Shown here in pieces: positions 53,767 to 61,321 of a DNA stretch of 64,000 nt (position 1 is the stretch's first letter; every line of letters begins with the position of its first letter). Origin of the DNA: Gemmatimonadota bacterium (GTDB lineage: Bacteria; Gemmatimonadota; Gemmatimonadetes; Gemmatimonadales; GWC2-71-9); assembly GCA_029262195.1 (NCBI GenBank), contig JAJCZX010000004.1:1-64000 (forward strand), written 5' to 3'. The position numbers and the translations under genes are program-made. The notes under the pieces are model-generated. The model was not told the DNA's origin. It saw nothing but the letters and a program-made list of their open reading frames with translations, and did not search any database.

Positions 53767-54300
53767 ATGACCGGCAACGAAGCAATTCTTCGGGCCCTCG
53801 TTGGTGACATTACCGACGAAGAAACCGCAGCGATCGTCAATGCAGCCAACAGTACGCTGCTGGGTGGTGGCGGCGTCGACGGCGCCATACACAGGGCAGC
53901 AGGGCCTGAATTACTGAAGGAATGTCGCCTCCTGAGTGGCTGCCCCGCAGGGGAAGCACGAATAACTGACGCCTACAATCTCCGTGCTCGCAAGGTGATT
54001 CACACTGTGGGGCCGATTTGGCGAGGCGGCGACGACAACGAACCAGAGACTCTGGCGGAGTGTTATAGGAATTCGATCGACCTGGCGCAGAAGCACAATC
54101 TTGAGTCGATCTCCTTTCCGTGCATTAGCACCGGAGTTTACGGATATCCGGCAGCTGACGCAGCAAAAATTGCAGTCTCGGCAATCCGTACGGCGCTTCC
54201 ACGGGCTCCCGCTGTTTATGAGGTGCATTTCGTATGTTTTTCTGAAGCCGCACTGGAATACTACCGCCGGGAATTGGGCGGGGATTTTTCAGACGTCTAG
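53767..54300 (+). CDS. Macro domain protein (O-acetyl-ADP-ribose deacetylase-like)
   Basis: 177 residues, essentially one macro domain: LVGDITDEETAAIVNAANSTLLGGGGVDGAIHRAAGPELL contains the ADP-ribose-binding NAANS and GGGGVDGAIH motifs, followed by VIHTVGPIW and SFPCISTGVYGYP. Resembles the MacroD/YmdB group that removes ADP-ribose or hydrolyses O-acetyl-ADP-ribose. AAGGA touches the ATG, an unusually short spacing. A TATAAT hexamer at 53661-53666 may be the -10 box. Its end overlaps the convergent SRAP gene by 12 bases. Confidence 0.93.
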   Translation: MTGNEAILRALVGDITDEETAAIVNAANSTLLGGGGVDGAIHRAAGPELLKECRLLSGCPAGEARITDAYNLRARKVIHTVGPIWRGGDDNEPETLAECYRNSIDLAQKHNLESISFPCISTGVYGYPAADAAKIAVSAIRTALPRAPAVYEVHFVCFSEAALEYYRRELGGDFSDV

Positions 54301-54969
54301 TTCGAAATTCACTTCGGCGGGTTTCAGGCATTCAGCTGTATCGTTGACCACTCGATTCACCAGGGGGCTCACCGGCTCCATTTCCATCTGGGATGAGGCG
54401 AACGGCACAAACATCTCCTTCACGCCATCACCAGCTTCGGAACGGTCCAACCACGCGTCCCAGGATCTCGTGGGCAGAATTACCGGCATGCGCGTGTGGA
54501 CACCCTCCGTCAGAGAATTGCTTTTCGCGGTGACGATGGCACAGGAGATCACCTCACCGCCCTCCGAGTCAATCCATGTATCCCAAATACCAGCCATCGC
54601 AAAGGCGTTCCTGTTCTTGAGGCGGATGTGATAGGGCTGTTTGTAACCGGACACGGATTTCCACTCGAAGTAGCCGTCGGCCGGAACAATGCAGCGGCGC
54701 TGTTCAATACTTTCCTTGAACGAGGGTTTTTTGAATATGGTTTCCGAGCGGGCGTTGATCAGTGGAGGCCCTTCCATCGAAGCCGACCAGGAAGGGACCA
54801 AACCCCAACGAACCAGATCGAGAAACTTGAACTCAGGACCCTGCCGCACGATGGCAATCGGTTGAGTCGGAGCAATGTTGTAGCGCGGCTCGAACTCCGG
54901 CGTAACCAGAAGATCGAATCGTTCCCGCAACTCGTCGGGATCCACTGAGAGAGTAAAGCGACCGCACAT
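54289..54969 (-). CDS. SOS response-associated peptidase (SRAP/YedK-HMCES family)
   Basis: 226 residues beginning MCGRFTLS, in which Cys2 is the conserved catalytic residue that caps abasic sites in single-stranded DNA. Further conserved elements: RYNIAPTQPIAIVRQ, RWGLVPSW, NARSETIFKKPSF, CIVPADGYFEWK (active Glu) and a late TRMPVILP (His-like/RMP motif). Family members form a protective thiazolidine DNA-protein crosslink. Its position beside macro-domain, LigD and Ku genes is consistent with DNA damage handling. Confidence 0.95.
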   Translation of the reverse strand: MCGRFTLSVDPDELRERFDLLVTPEFEPRYNIAPTQPIAIVRQGPEFKFLDLVRWGLVPSWSASMEGPPLINARSETIFKKPSFKESIEQRRCIVPADGYFEWKSVSGYKQPYHIRLKNRNAFAMAGIWDTWIDSEGGEVISCAIVTAKSNSLTEGVHTRMPVILPTRSWDAWLDRSEAGDGVKEMFVPFASSQMEMEPVSPLVNRVVNDTAECLKPAEVNFELDV

Positions 54970-55093
54970 AAAGAAGTTAGAGGTTGGAAGTGAGAAGTCA
55001 GAAGAAGAGTAGTGAAGCTAACGATTCACAATCTGAGGCATAAGTTCAGAGAACTGGCTAAGGACGATGAGGAAACGAAGGGTTACAGGTGCA

Positions 55094-55750
55094 ATGGCAC
55101 AAAAATCGAAGAATGTCGACGCGACGGATCGGGCGATAAAGCTCAAAGCAGCAGTGTGGGCGGGCGTCGGAGGGTTGATGGGCGGCGTACTGGGCATCGC
55201 GGTTGCGACCCGATCTCAAGTCACTGGCTCTCTGGCTTTCGTACTTTTCCTGGGCGGCATCATCACCGGCTTTTGCATCGTTTACTTTGGCTCATTGTAC
55301 GTAACGTTCGGGACGGCAAGGACGATGGGCAACATTTATCACCCTCAAGGCCGAACAACGCCGCCGATTCGGGAATACTCAAGAGCCCGCACATTGACGA
55401 AACAGGGGAATTATGAGAGGGCGGCCGCGGCCTGGGAATTGAATGTTGCAGAGTATCCCGAGGACACGGTGCCTTACATGGAGTTGGGTCGGCTCTATCG
55501 CAACCAATTCAACGACTATGGACAATCGGTGTCATGGTACAGCCGGGCCGCGCAAAACTCAAATATCTCAGTCGGCCATCTGGTGCTTGTGACTCAGGAA
55601 ATTGCCGAGATCTATCAGCACAAATTACATACTCCCGAAAAAGCTATCCCGTTTTTGGCAGAGCTAGTCCGCCGATACCCGGACGATCCGAACGTGGATG
55701 CGGCAAGAAAACAGCTTGCTGAACTACGAAAAGGGATCGAGAATGGATAG
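55094..55750 (+). CDS. Membrane-anchored TPR-like protein (unknown)
   Basis: 218 residues from the ATG at 55094; a longer frame begins at 55067. Two N-terminal hydrophobic helices (AAVWAGVGGLMGGVLGIAVA and AFVLFLGGIITGFCIVYFGSLYV) followed by a soluble region with TPR-type helical repeats (ARTLTKQGNYERAAAAWELNVAEYPED, then PYMELGRLYRNQFND, then KAIPFLAELVRRYPDDPN). Probable scaffold anchored in the inner membrane. No family recognised. Confidence 0.75.
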   Translation: MAQKSKNVDATDRAIKLKAAVWAGVGGLMGGVLGIAVATRSQVTGSLAFVLFLGGIITGFCIVYFGSLYVTFGTARTMGNIYHPQGRTTPPIREYSRARTLTKQGNYERAAAAWELNVAEYPEDTVPYMELGRLYRNQFNDYGQSVSWYSRAAQNSNISVGHLVLVTQEIAEIYQHKLHTPEKAIPFLAELVRRYPDDPNVDAARKQLAELRKGIENG

Positions 55751-55790
55751 ACGAATACGCGTTGGAGGCTCAGTACCGGCTGTGAGGTTT

Positions 55791-56486
55791 CTAGAGCGCC
55801 TTTATCCAGGTCGCCGTGGTTTCGGTTATTTCCGCCAACACATCGGTGTCAGTGCGCCCGGAACGTTTCAAAACCTTGAAGGAATGGTCAGCGCCCTCCA
55901 CCCAGTGGACTACCGCATTTCGCAATGAGACTGTCACCTCCGACAAAAGCTCAGCAGTGGCGAGTTTGTCCCGTGTGCCCTGCACGAAAAGCATCGGCGG
56001 CCTCACTTCAGACAAATGCCCCGCCCGTTCCACACCCGGCTTCCCCAACGGGTGTAGTGGAAACCCGAGAAAAACCAGGCCCATCAAATTGGGCAACTCC
56101 CGCATAGAAGCCGCCCGAGACGCCATTCTACCTCCCATTGATTTACCGCCAGCCACGATCGGTAGATCAGACGCCAGGCCAAAAGCAGATACAACAGCTG
56201 CGGAAACAGTTTTAGTCAAAACGGAATGATGATCCGGTCGTTTTCGCCCATTCTCCATATAGGGGAATTGATATCGAAACGTCGCGACCCCGTGACGTGA
56301 GAGACCCTCGGCAACGGCTTGCATGAAAGAATGCCTAATACCCGCCCCTGCCCCGTGCCCCATCACAAACATATGACTGGCGTCGCCGGGCCTTAGCAGC
56401 AGCCCCGTAACTTCGTGTTTCCAGGGGTCGCCGTTTCCGCCGCTCCTTTTTCCGGTAACGGAAAACCGTATTTCCTGCTCTTTCAA
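55791..56486 (-). CDS. Alpha/beta hydrolase (dienelactone hydrolase/KANL3-like)
   Basis: 231 residues. MFVMGHGAGAGIRHSFM (oxyanion region), VAGGKSMGGRMAS with nucleophile Ser in GKSMGG, LFVQGTRDKLA (acidic region) and VEGADHSFKV (catalytic His). The H-G-A-G-A and GKSMGGR motifs match the small AB hydrolase group often named alpha/beta family hydrolase. Substrate unknown. Its ATG overlaps the stop of the LigD gene by four bases, so they are co-transcribed. Confidence 0.88.
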   Translation of the reverse strand: MKEQEIRFSVTGKRSGGNGDPWKHEVTGLLLRPGDASHMFVMGHGAGAGIRHSFMQAVAEGLSRHGVATFRYQFPYMENGRKRPDHHSVLTKTVSAAVVSAFGLASDLPIVAGGKSMGGRMASRAASMRELPNLMGLVFLGFPLHPLGKPGVERAGHLSEVRPPMLFVQGTRDKLATAELLSEVTVSLRNAVVHWVEGADHSFKVLKRSGRTDTDVLAEITETTATWIKAL

Positions 56487-58993
56487 CGGATCATTTCTCC
56501 CAGTTTCTCGAGCGCGACCGTGAGATCAGGAATATCAGTCAACACTCCAACCGTGGGATCTTCGCCGAGCCCGTCCATTCTTTCCTCGAGGTTCTTGATC
56601 GTAAAACTTTCGATGCGAAGCTGCGAATTTACTTCATCCCAGCGCAACGGAGCCGACACGGAGGCACCCGGGAGCGGCCGTACGCAGTACGGTGAAGCTA
56701 TCAAGCGTCCCTGACCATTTTGCAGGTAGTCTAAATACACCTTTCCATCCCTGCGCGTAACAGCGCGCGTAACAGTGGCGGTTTCGGGAAAACGCATCAC
56801 AACCACCTGCGCGAGCAATTGGCCCAACATTCGTGATTGTTCATGCGTGAACTGCCGTCCCACAGGCACAAGCACGTGAATACCCGACGACCCGCTCGTC
56901 TTAGCATAACACGGCAAACCCGTTTCATCGCACAGTTCCTTCACGGCAAGCGCCATTTCCACCACATCCCCAAAAGGGGCACCTTTGGGATCCAGATCCA
57001 ATACACACCAATCGGGGTGTTCCAGGTCGGAAACACGGCTGTGCCAGATGTGTAGTGGAATAGTGCCCATATTGGCGATGTACAAAAGGGTTTCTACGTC
57101 GTCGCACACGAAATACTCCAGTTCGCGCTCAGACCCATCACTCCAGATCCGCTCCCGCCGGACCCAGGCTGGTACAAAACCCGGCGCGTCCTTCTGATAA
57201 AACGACTTCCCGTCGATTCCGTCAGGGTACCTGGTCAAAACCAACGGCCTGTCTTTCAAAAAAGGTAAAAGCCACTCGGAAACTGCCCGATAGTAACCGA
57301 TCAGGTCGCCTTTGGTGTAGCCTTCGGTCGGCCAGAATGTCTTCGTCAGGTTGGAAAAAGAAACCTGTTTGTCACCAAGACCGACATCCGACGGCGCGGT
57401 GGGCTCTTCGAGCAAGGTTTGGCTCCGTTTTAGCTCACAATCCCGAGGCGCTTTGTCATCTCTGAACCGGAGAAAGACCGGGTGACGTAAAAAGCCCTGC
57501 TCCGTGAAATCTTTGAACCGGATTTCACAAACAAGATCCGGCTCGACCCATTTGTTCGACAAATCGGCTGGCATATCCCCCTCGCAGGAAGGAGCCGCCA
57601 CCACCAAACCACCTAGCAACTGCCTGGTTTCGGACAAGACCGACTCCGAAAAACCTGTTCCTACACTTCCACAATACACCAACTCGCCGTCATATTGAGC
57701 CAGATGAAGTGCACCAAAGCCAACGCGAGAACCCTTCGGTTCAGTAAATCCAACTATCACAAAGTCATCCGTTTTTTCTACACGCATCTTGAGCCAATCG
57801 CCCGAGCGCCCTCCCTGGTACCACGAATCAGCGCGCTTCCCAACCATGCCCTCCATACCGATAGCCTCAACCTGTTTGTAAAGAGCCTCGCCGTGTTCCT
57901 CAATATGATCCGAATAACGCAGGGGTCCCACGCTGGGAAGCACCAACTTCAGCACTTCCTTTCGGTGCCGTAGCCCAAGCCCCCGAGCGTCGAAGGAACC
58001 GAAACCAAGCAAGTCAAAAAGGTAGAGTGTGGCAGGGTATTTCAGAGAGGCTCGATCTATTTCAGGGAGCTTCGTAAGACGTCCCCTCTTCTGAAGGCGC
58101 CCGAAGTTGGGCAACCCTGCGTCGTCGTGCACCACCACCTCCCCATCCATGACGATGTTTTGATAGGGTAAAAATCCGAGAGCGCGAGCGACCTCTGGAA
58201 ACGAAGCGGTCAGATCGTTACCGTTTCGAGAAATCAGAAACGGCGCGCCATCCTCCAGGCCAGCAAGCAAGCGATACCCATCATATTTAAATTCAAACAG
58301 CCACCCTTCCCGGCTAAACGGTTCAGCGGCGGTTTCGGCTAACATCACCTTTGCATCCCGGGGGCCAACGGGGTTTTCACGAGCATCGAAACCGGAGAGG
58401 GCAGCCATCACCGGAGCAGTTTTATCCTCCCTGGCGGCGAGGCTCTCGACGGTGTGACCGGAGAGAATCGAATCCTGTGGAAATTCATCTCCCGGTTCAG
58501 CAACGTAGGGATCCCTTTCCTTGATCAGCAACCAGTCTTTTTCGTCGCGTTTGGTCTTAACCAGCGTCCAACGACCCTTCAACTTGAAGCCGACCAGGTC
58601 GAACAGGAGTTTGCCTTTTTCCAACCCCTCCACCGGATCCTCGACCGGATACCATTTTCCCCGATCCCAAACAATCATCGCCCCCGCGCCATAGTTGCCT
58701 TCCGGAATCATCCCCTCAAAATCGCGATATTCCAGGGGATGATCTTCTACTTTAGCGGCAAACCTTTTGTCCGCCGGGTTACGGGAGGGTCCTTTCGGCA
58801 CCGCCCAGGATTCGAGGACCCCTCCCATCTCCAGGCGCAGATCCCAGTGCAACCTGGTGGCATCGTGTTTATGGATAACAAAGATCCCGCCAACAGACTC
58901 GTCGGAGCCGCCGAAGGGTTCGGGGCTGGCATCGGCCGAGCGTTTGGCCCGGTAGGCCTCGAGGCGGGATTGAGGATCGTTGCTTGCAGGCAT
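56483..58993 (-). CDS. ligD: ATP-dependent DNA ligase D (phosphoesterase-ligase-polymerase)
   Basis: 836 residues in the order phosphoesterase (about 30-165; FVIHKHDATRLHWDLRLEM), ligase (about 215-515; catalytic Lys236 in KYDG, DGEVVVHDD, EGMVGKR, DWLKMRVE), polymerase/primase (about 545-830; DLDPKG and SSGIHVLVP metal/nucleotide motifs, VTRRDGKVYLDYLQNG). This resembles the P. aeruginosa LigD order. Acts with Ku in non-homologous end joining. Divergent from the Ku gene with 107 bases between starts, probably a shared regulatory region. Confidence 0.97.
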   Translation of the reverse strand: MPASNDPQSRLEAYRAKRSADASPEPFGGSDESVGGIFVIHKHDATRLHWDLRLEMGGVLESWAVPKGPSRNPADKRFAAKVEDHPLEYRDFEGMIPEGNYGAGAMIVWDRGKWYPVEDPVEGLEKGKLLFDLVGFKLKGRWTLVKTKRDEKDWLLIKERDPYVAEPGDEFPQDSILSGHTVESLAAREDKTAPVMAALSGFDARENPVGPRDAKVMLAETAAEPFSREGWLFEFKYDGYRLLAGLEDGAPFLISRNGNDLTASFPEVARALGFLPYQNIVMDGEVVVHDDAGLPNFGRLQKRGRLTKLPEIDRASLKYPATLYLFDLLGFGSFDARGLGLRHRKEVLKLVLPSVGPLRYSDHIEEHGEALYKQVEAIGMEGMVGKRADSWYQGGRSGDWLKMRVEKTDDFVIVGFTEPKGSRVGFGALHLAQYDGELVYCGSVGTGFSESVLSETRQLLGGLVVAAPSCEGDMPADLSNKWVEPDLVCEIRFKDFTEQGFLRHPVFLRFRDDKAPRDCELKRSQTLLEEPTAPSDVGLGDKQVSFSNLTKTFWPTEGYTKGDLIGYYRAVSEWLLPFLKDRPLVLTRYPDGIDGKSFYQKDAPGFVPAWVRRERIWSDGSERELEYFVCDDVETLLYIANMGTIPLHIWHSRVSDLEHPDWCVLDLDPKGAPFGDVVEMALAVKELCDETGLPCYAKTSGSSGIHVLVPVGRQFTHEQSRMLGQLLAQVVVMRFPETATVTRAVTRRDGKVYLDYLQNGQGRLIASPYCVRPLPGASVSAPLRWDEVNSQLRIESFTIKNLEERMDGLGEDPTVGVLTDIPDLTVALEKLGEMIR

Positions 58994-59100
58994 GGGTAAG
59001 GGATAAGATATTGGGACTGACGTAAAGAGGCACGGTCAAACGAACCGCACCGCGAACGGTTTTCCACTATTGTGCCCCCAAACCTGAGAGCAAACTTCCT

Positions 59101-59910
59101 ATGAGCGCAAGACCCATTGCCACTGCGAACGTTTCATTCGGATTGGTTTCGATCCCGGTGAAGCTTTACGCTTCGGCTGAAACCTCCCAGAAAATTTCGT
59201 TCAACTGGCTGCACAAAGATTGTGGATCAAGGTTAAAACAGCAGTACATCTGCCCTAAAGATGAAGTAACCGTCGAAAGAAGCGACATGGTTAAGGGTTA
59301 CGAATTTGTCAAAGGTCAGTATGTGCTTTTTACACCGGATGAGTTGAAAGCCATCGAAGAAAAATCGACCAATGCCCTCGACATTACCGAATTCGTACCT
59401 GCAAGTTCGATCGGTCAGATGTACCTTGAGAAGATCTACTATATGGGCCCGGATAAGGGTGGCGACCGCGCCTACAGACTCCTTTCCCGCATTCTTCAGG
59501 AGACACAGCGGATTGCAGTGGCCAAGTACTCGGCCCGGGGCAAAGGTTACCTCGTGGTAGTGCGACCAATGGGCGACGGGCTCGTAATGGAACAGCTCCG
59601 GTATCCCGACGAGATTCGCTCGTTCGACGAAGTGCCACTGGGTGACGCCGAAGTGAAAGACGAGGAACTTGCGCTGGCCAGGCAGCTCGTTGAGCAAGCC
59701 TCAACAGACGAGTTCGATCCCAGCCGCTACCAGGACGAGGTTCGCCTGCGGGTATTGGAGATGATTCAACGCAAAGTGGACGGCGAGGACATCACCGTCG
59801 CTCCAACGGCGGAACCAAAAACCCAGATCATTGATATAATGGACGCCTTGAAAGCGTCGCTGGAAGCAGCCAACAAGGTAGACGACGAACCAAAAGCATC
59901 AACCGCCTAG
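59101..59910 (+). CDS. ku: Ku protein (bacterial NHEJ)
   Basis: 269 residues of the bacterial Ku fold: MSARPIATANVSFGLVSIPVKLYASAE, LHKDCGSRLKQQYICPKDEVTVERSDMVKGYEF, DALKAIEEKSTNALDITEFV-like segment, and PLGDAEVKDEELALARQLVEQ. Ku homodimers encircle DNA ends and recruit LigD. The C-terminal extension is short (TAEPKTQIIDIMDALKASLEAANK). Beside the divergent LigD gene, completing a minimal NHEJ pair. Confidence 0.97.
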   Translation: MSARPIATANVSFGLVSIPVKLYASAETSQKISFNWLHKDCGSRLKQQYICPKDEVTVERSDMVKGYEFVKGQYVLFTPDELKAIEEKSTNALDITEFVPASSIGQMYLEKIYYMGPDKGGDRAYRLLSRILQETQRIAVAKYSARGKGYLVVVRPMGDGLVMEQLRYPDEIRSFDEVPLGDAEVKDEELALARQLVEQASTDEFDPSRYQDEVRLRVLEMIQRKVDGEDITVAPTAEPKTQIIDIMDALKASLEAANKVDDEPKASTA

Positions 59911-59922
59911 GGAGACACACCA

Positions 59923-61275
59923 GTGCGAATTGTACCACTTGCAACCATCTTCGGAGCCACGCTCATCGCTTCCGAGGTCCAGGCTCAAAGCTCGGATTAC
60001 GCCTTCGAAAACGTAACAGTTCTGCCGATGGACTCCGAGCGTGTCCTCACCCGGCAGACAGTACTGATAAGCGGCGATAGAATACTCTTTGTAGGACCAT
60101 CATCGTCCATCGAAGTTGCGGACGGTACAACCCGAATCGATGGCTCTGGCAAGTACTTGATGCCTGGCCTGGCGGAGATGCACGGGCACCTCCCATCGGG
60201 CCAGTGGCCCGCGGCACTGGTAGACCGACTGTTGTTCTTGAACATTGCTAACGGCGTCACAACTGTGCGCGGCATGCAGGGAAACCCAGCCCAATTTCTG
60301 ATCAGGAGCCAGATTGCGTCCGGAGAGCGAATCGGACCGCGCCTGATTCTCGGCTCCCCGGCTCTGTCCGGCAATTCCGCGAGCAATCCGTCTATCGGCG
60401 CGGATCTGGTACGACGCTACCACGAAGCTGGGTACGACCTTTTGAAAGTCCACGAGGGACTCAGCGCGGCCAGTTTTGATTCCATCGCGGCGGTCGCGGG
60501 TGAACTGGAAATACCTTTCGGCGGTCACATTGCCGATGCGGTAGGACTTGGGCATTCTATCGATGGCGGAATTGGCACAGTCGAACACCTTGACGGTTTC
60601 ATCGAAGAATTGCAGGGAGAAAACGGCCCGCCGAACGTGCCTGCAGGTTTTTTCGGTCTGAATTGGGCTGGGACAGTGGACTACGACAAGATTCGACCGC
60701 TGGCCGCCCGACTAGCGGCCGCTGACGGGTGGGTGACACCGACACAGACTTTGTTCGTCAATTTCCTTTCCGATAAAACGCCCGCACAACTGCGCGCCGA
60801 CCCGCGTCTGGGCACGGCGTTTTGGCCAAACAATTTCGTCGATCAATGGTCGAACCAGATCTCGAATTTCAGATCTGGAATGGATCCTGTTAACGCCTCG
60901 ACAATGCTCGAGCTACGTGCGATCATCCTCGAAGCTATAGTCTCAGAGGGGGGCGGGATCTTACTTGGTGCAGATGCTCCGCAAATTTTCAATGTACCGG
61001 GCTTCGCAACAGTCTATGAAGCTGAAAATCTGGTGGCTGCAGGACTCTCAGAATACGACGTTCTCACCGCCGGTACCCGAGGCCCTGCTATTTACCTTGG
61101 TGAGGAGGAAGGCTTTGGCACGGTAGCTCCGAGGATGAGAGCAGACCTGATTCTGTTAAACTCCAATCCGCTTGAAAACATCACCAACCTCAGGGACCGG
61201 GCCGGAGTTATGGCCGCCGGACGGTGGTTTCCTATTGAAGAGATAGAGACCAGATTGGCGCAGTTGTCACAGTAG
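59923..61275 (+). CDS. Exported metal-dependent amidohydrolase
   Basis: 450 residues, GTG start preceded by GGGAG. Signal peptide (RIVPLATIFGATLIASEVQA). Amidohydrolase pattern: MPGLAEMHGHLP, in which the expected HxH motif reads HGH; DLLKVHEGLS with a Lys that could carry the carbamate; GGHIADAVG and GTVEHLDG supplying further His ligands; ILLGADAPQIFNVPG with the catalytic Asp. Ends with the usual beta-sandwich part (VAPRMRADLILLNSNPLENI). Members act on cyclic amides, dipeptides or imidazolones; no specific substrate suggested. Twelve bases after the Ku gene stop, so perhaps co-transcribed. Confidence 0.9.
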   Translation: MRIVPLATIFGATLIASEVQAQSSDYAFENVTVLPMDSERVLTRQTVLISGDRILFVGPSSSIEVADGTTRIDGSGKYLMPGLAEMHGHLPSGQWPAALVDRLLFLNIANGVTTVRGMQGNPAQFLIRSQIASGERIGPRLILGSPALSGNSASNPSIGADLVRRYHEAGYDLLKVHEGLSAASFDSIAAVAGELEIPFGGHIADAVGLGHSIDGGIGTVEHLDGFIEELQGENGPPNVPAGFFGLNWAGTVDYDKIRPLAARLAAADGWVTPTQTLFVNFLSDKTPAQLRADPRLGTAFWPNNFVDQWSNQISNFRSGMDPVNASTMLELRAIILEAIVSEGGGILLGADAPQIFNVPGFATVYEAENLVAAGLSEYDVLTAGTRGPAIYLGEEEGFGTVAPRMRADLILLNSNPLENITNLRDRAGVMAAGRWFPIEEIETRLAQLSQ

Positions 61276-61285
61276 TTAACAAAAC

Positions 61286-61315
61286 GCGCGGGGGAGTTTC
61301 CCAATTCCCCCGCGC
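61286..61315. terminator. Bidirectional terminator between convergent genes
   Basis: 10-bp GC-rich stem GCGCGGGGGA (61286-61295) with TCCCCCGCGC (61306-61315) and a 10-base loop. T-rich tails are short on both strands (TTGCCTTTA on +, GTTTTGTT on -). Located between the ends of the amidohydrolase and DUF4175 genes. Confidence 0.7.
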
Positions 61316-61321
61316 TTGCCT

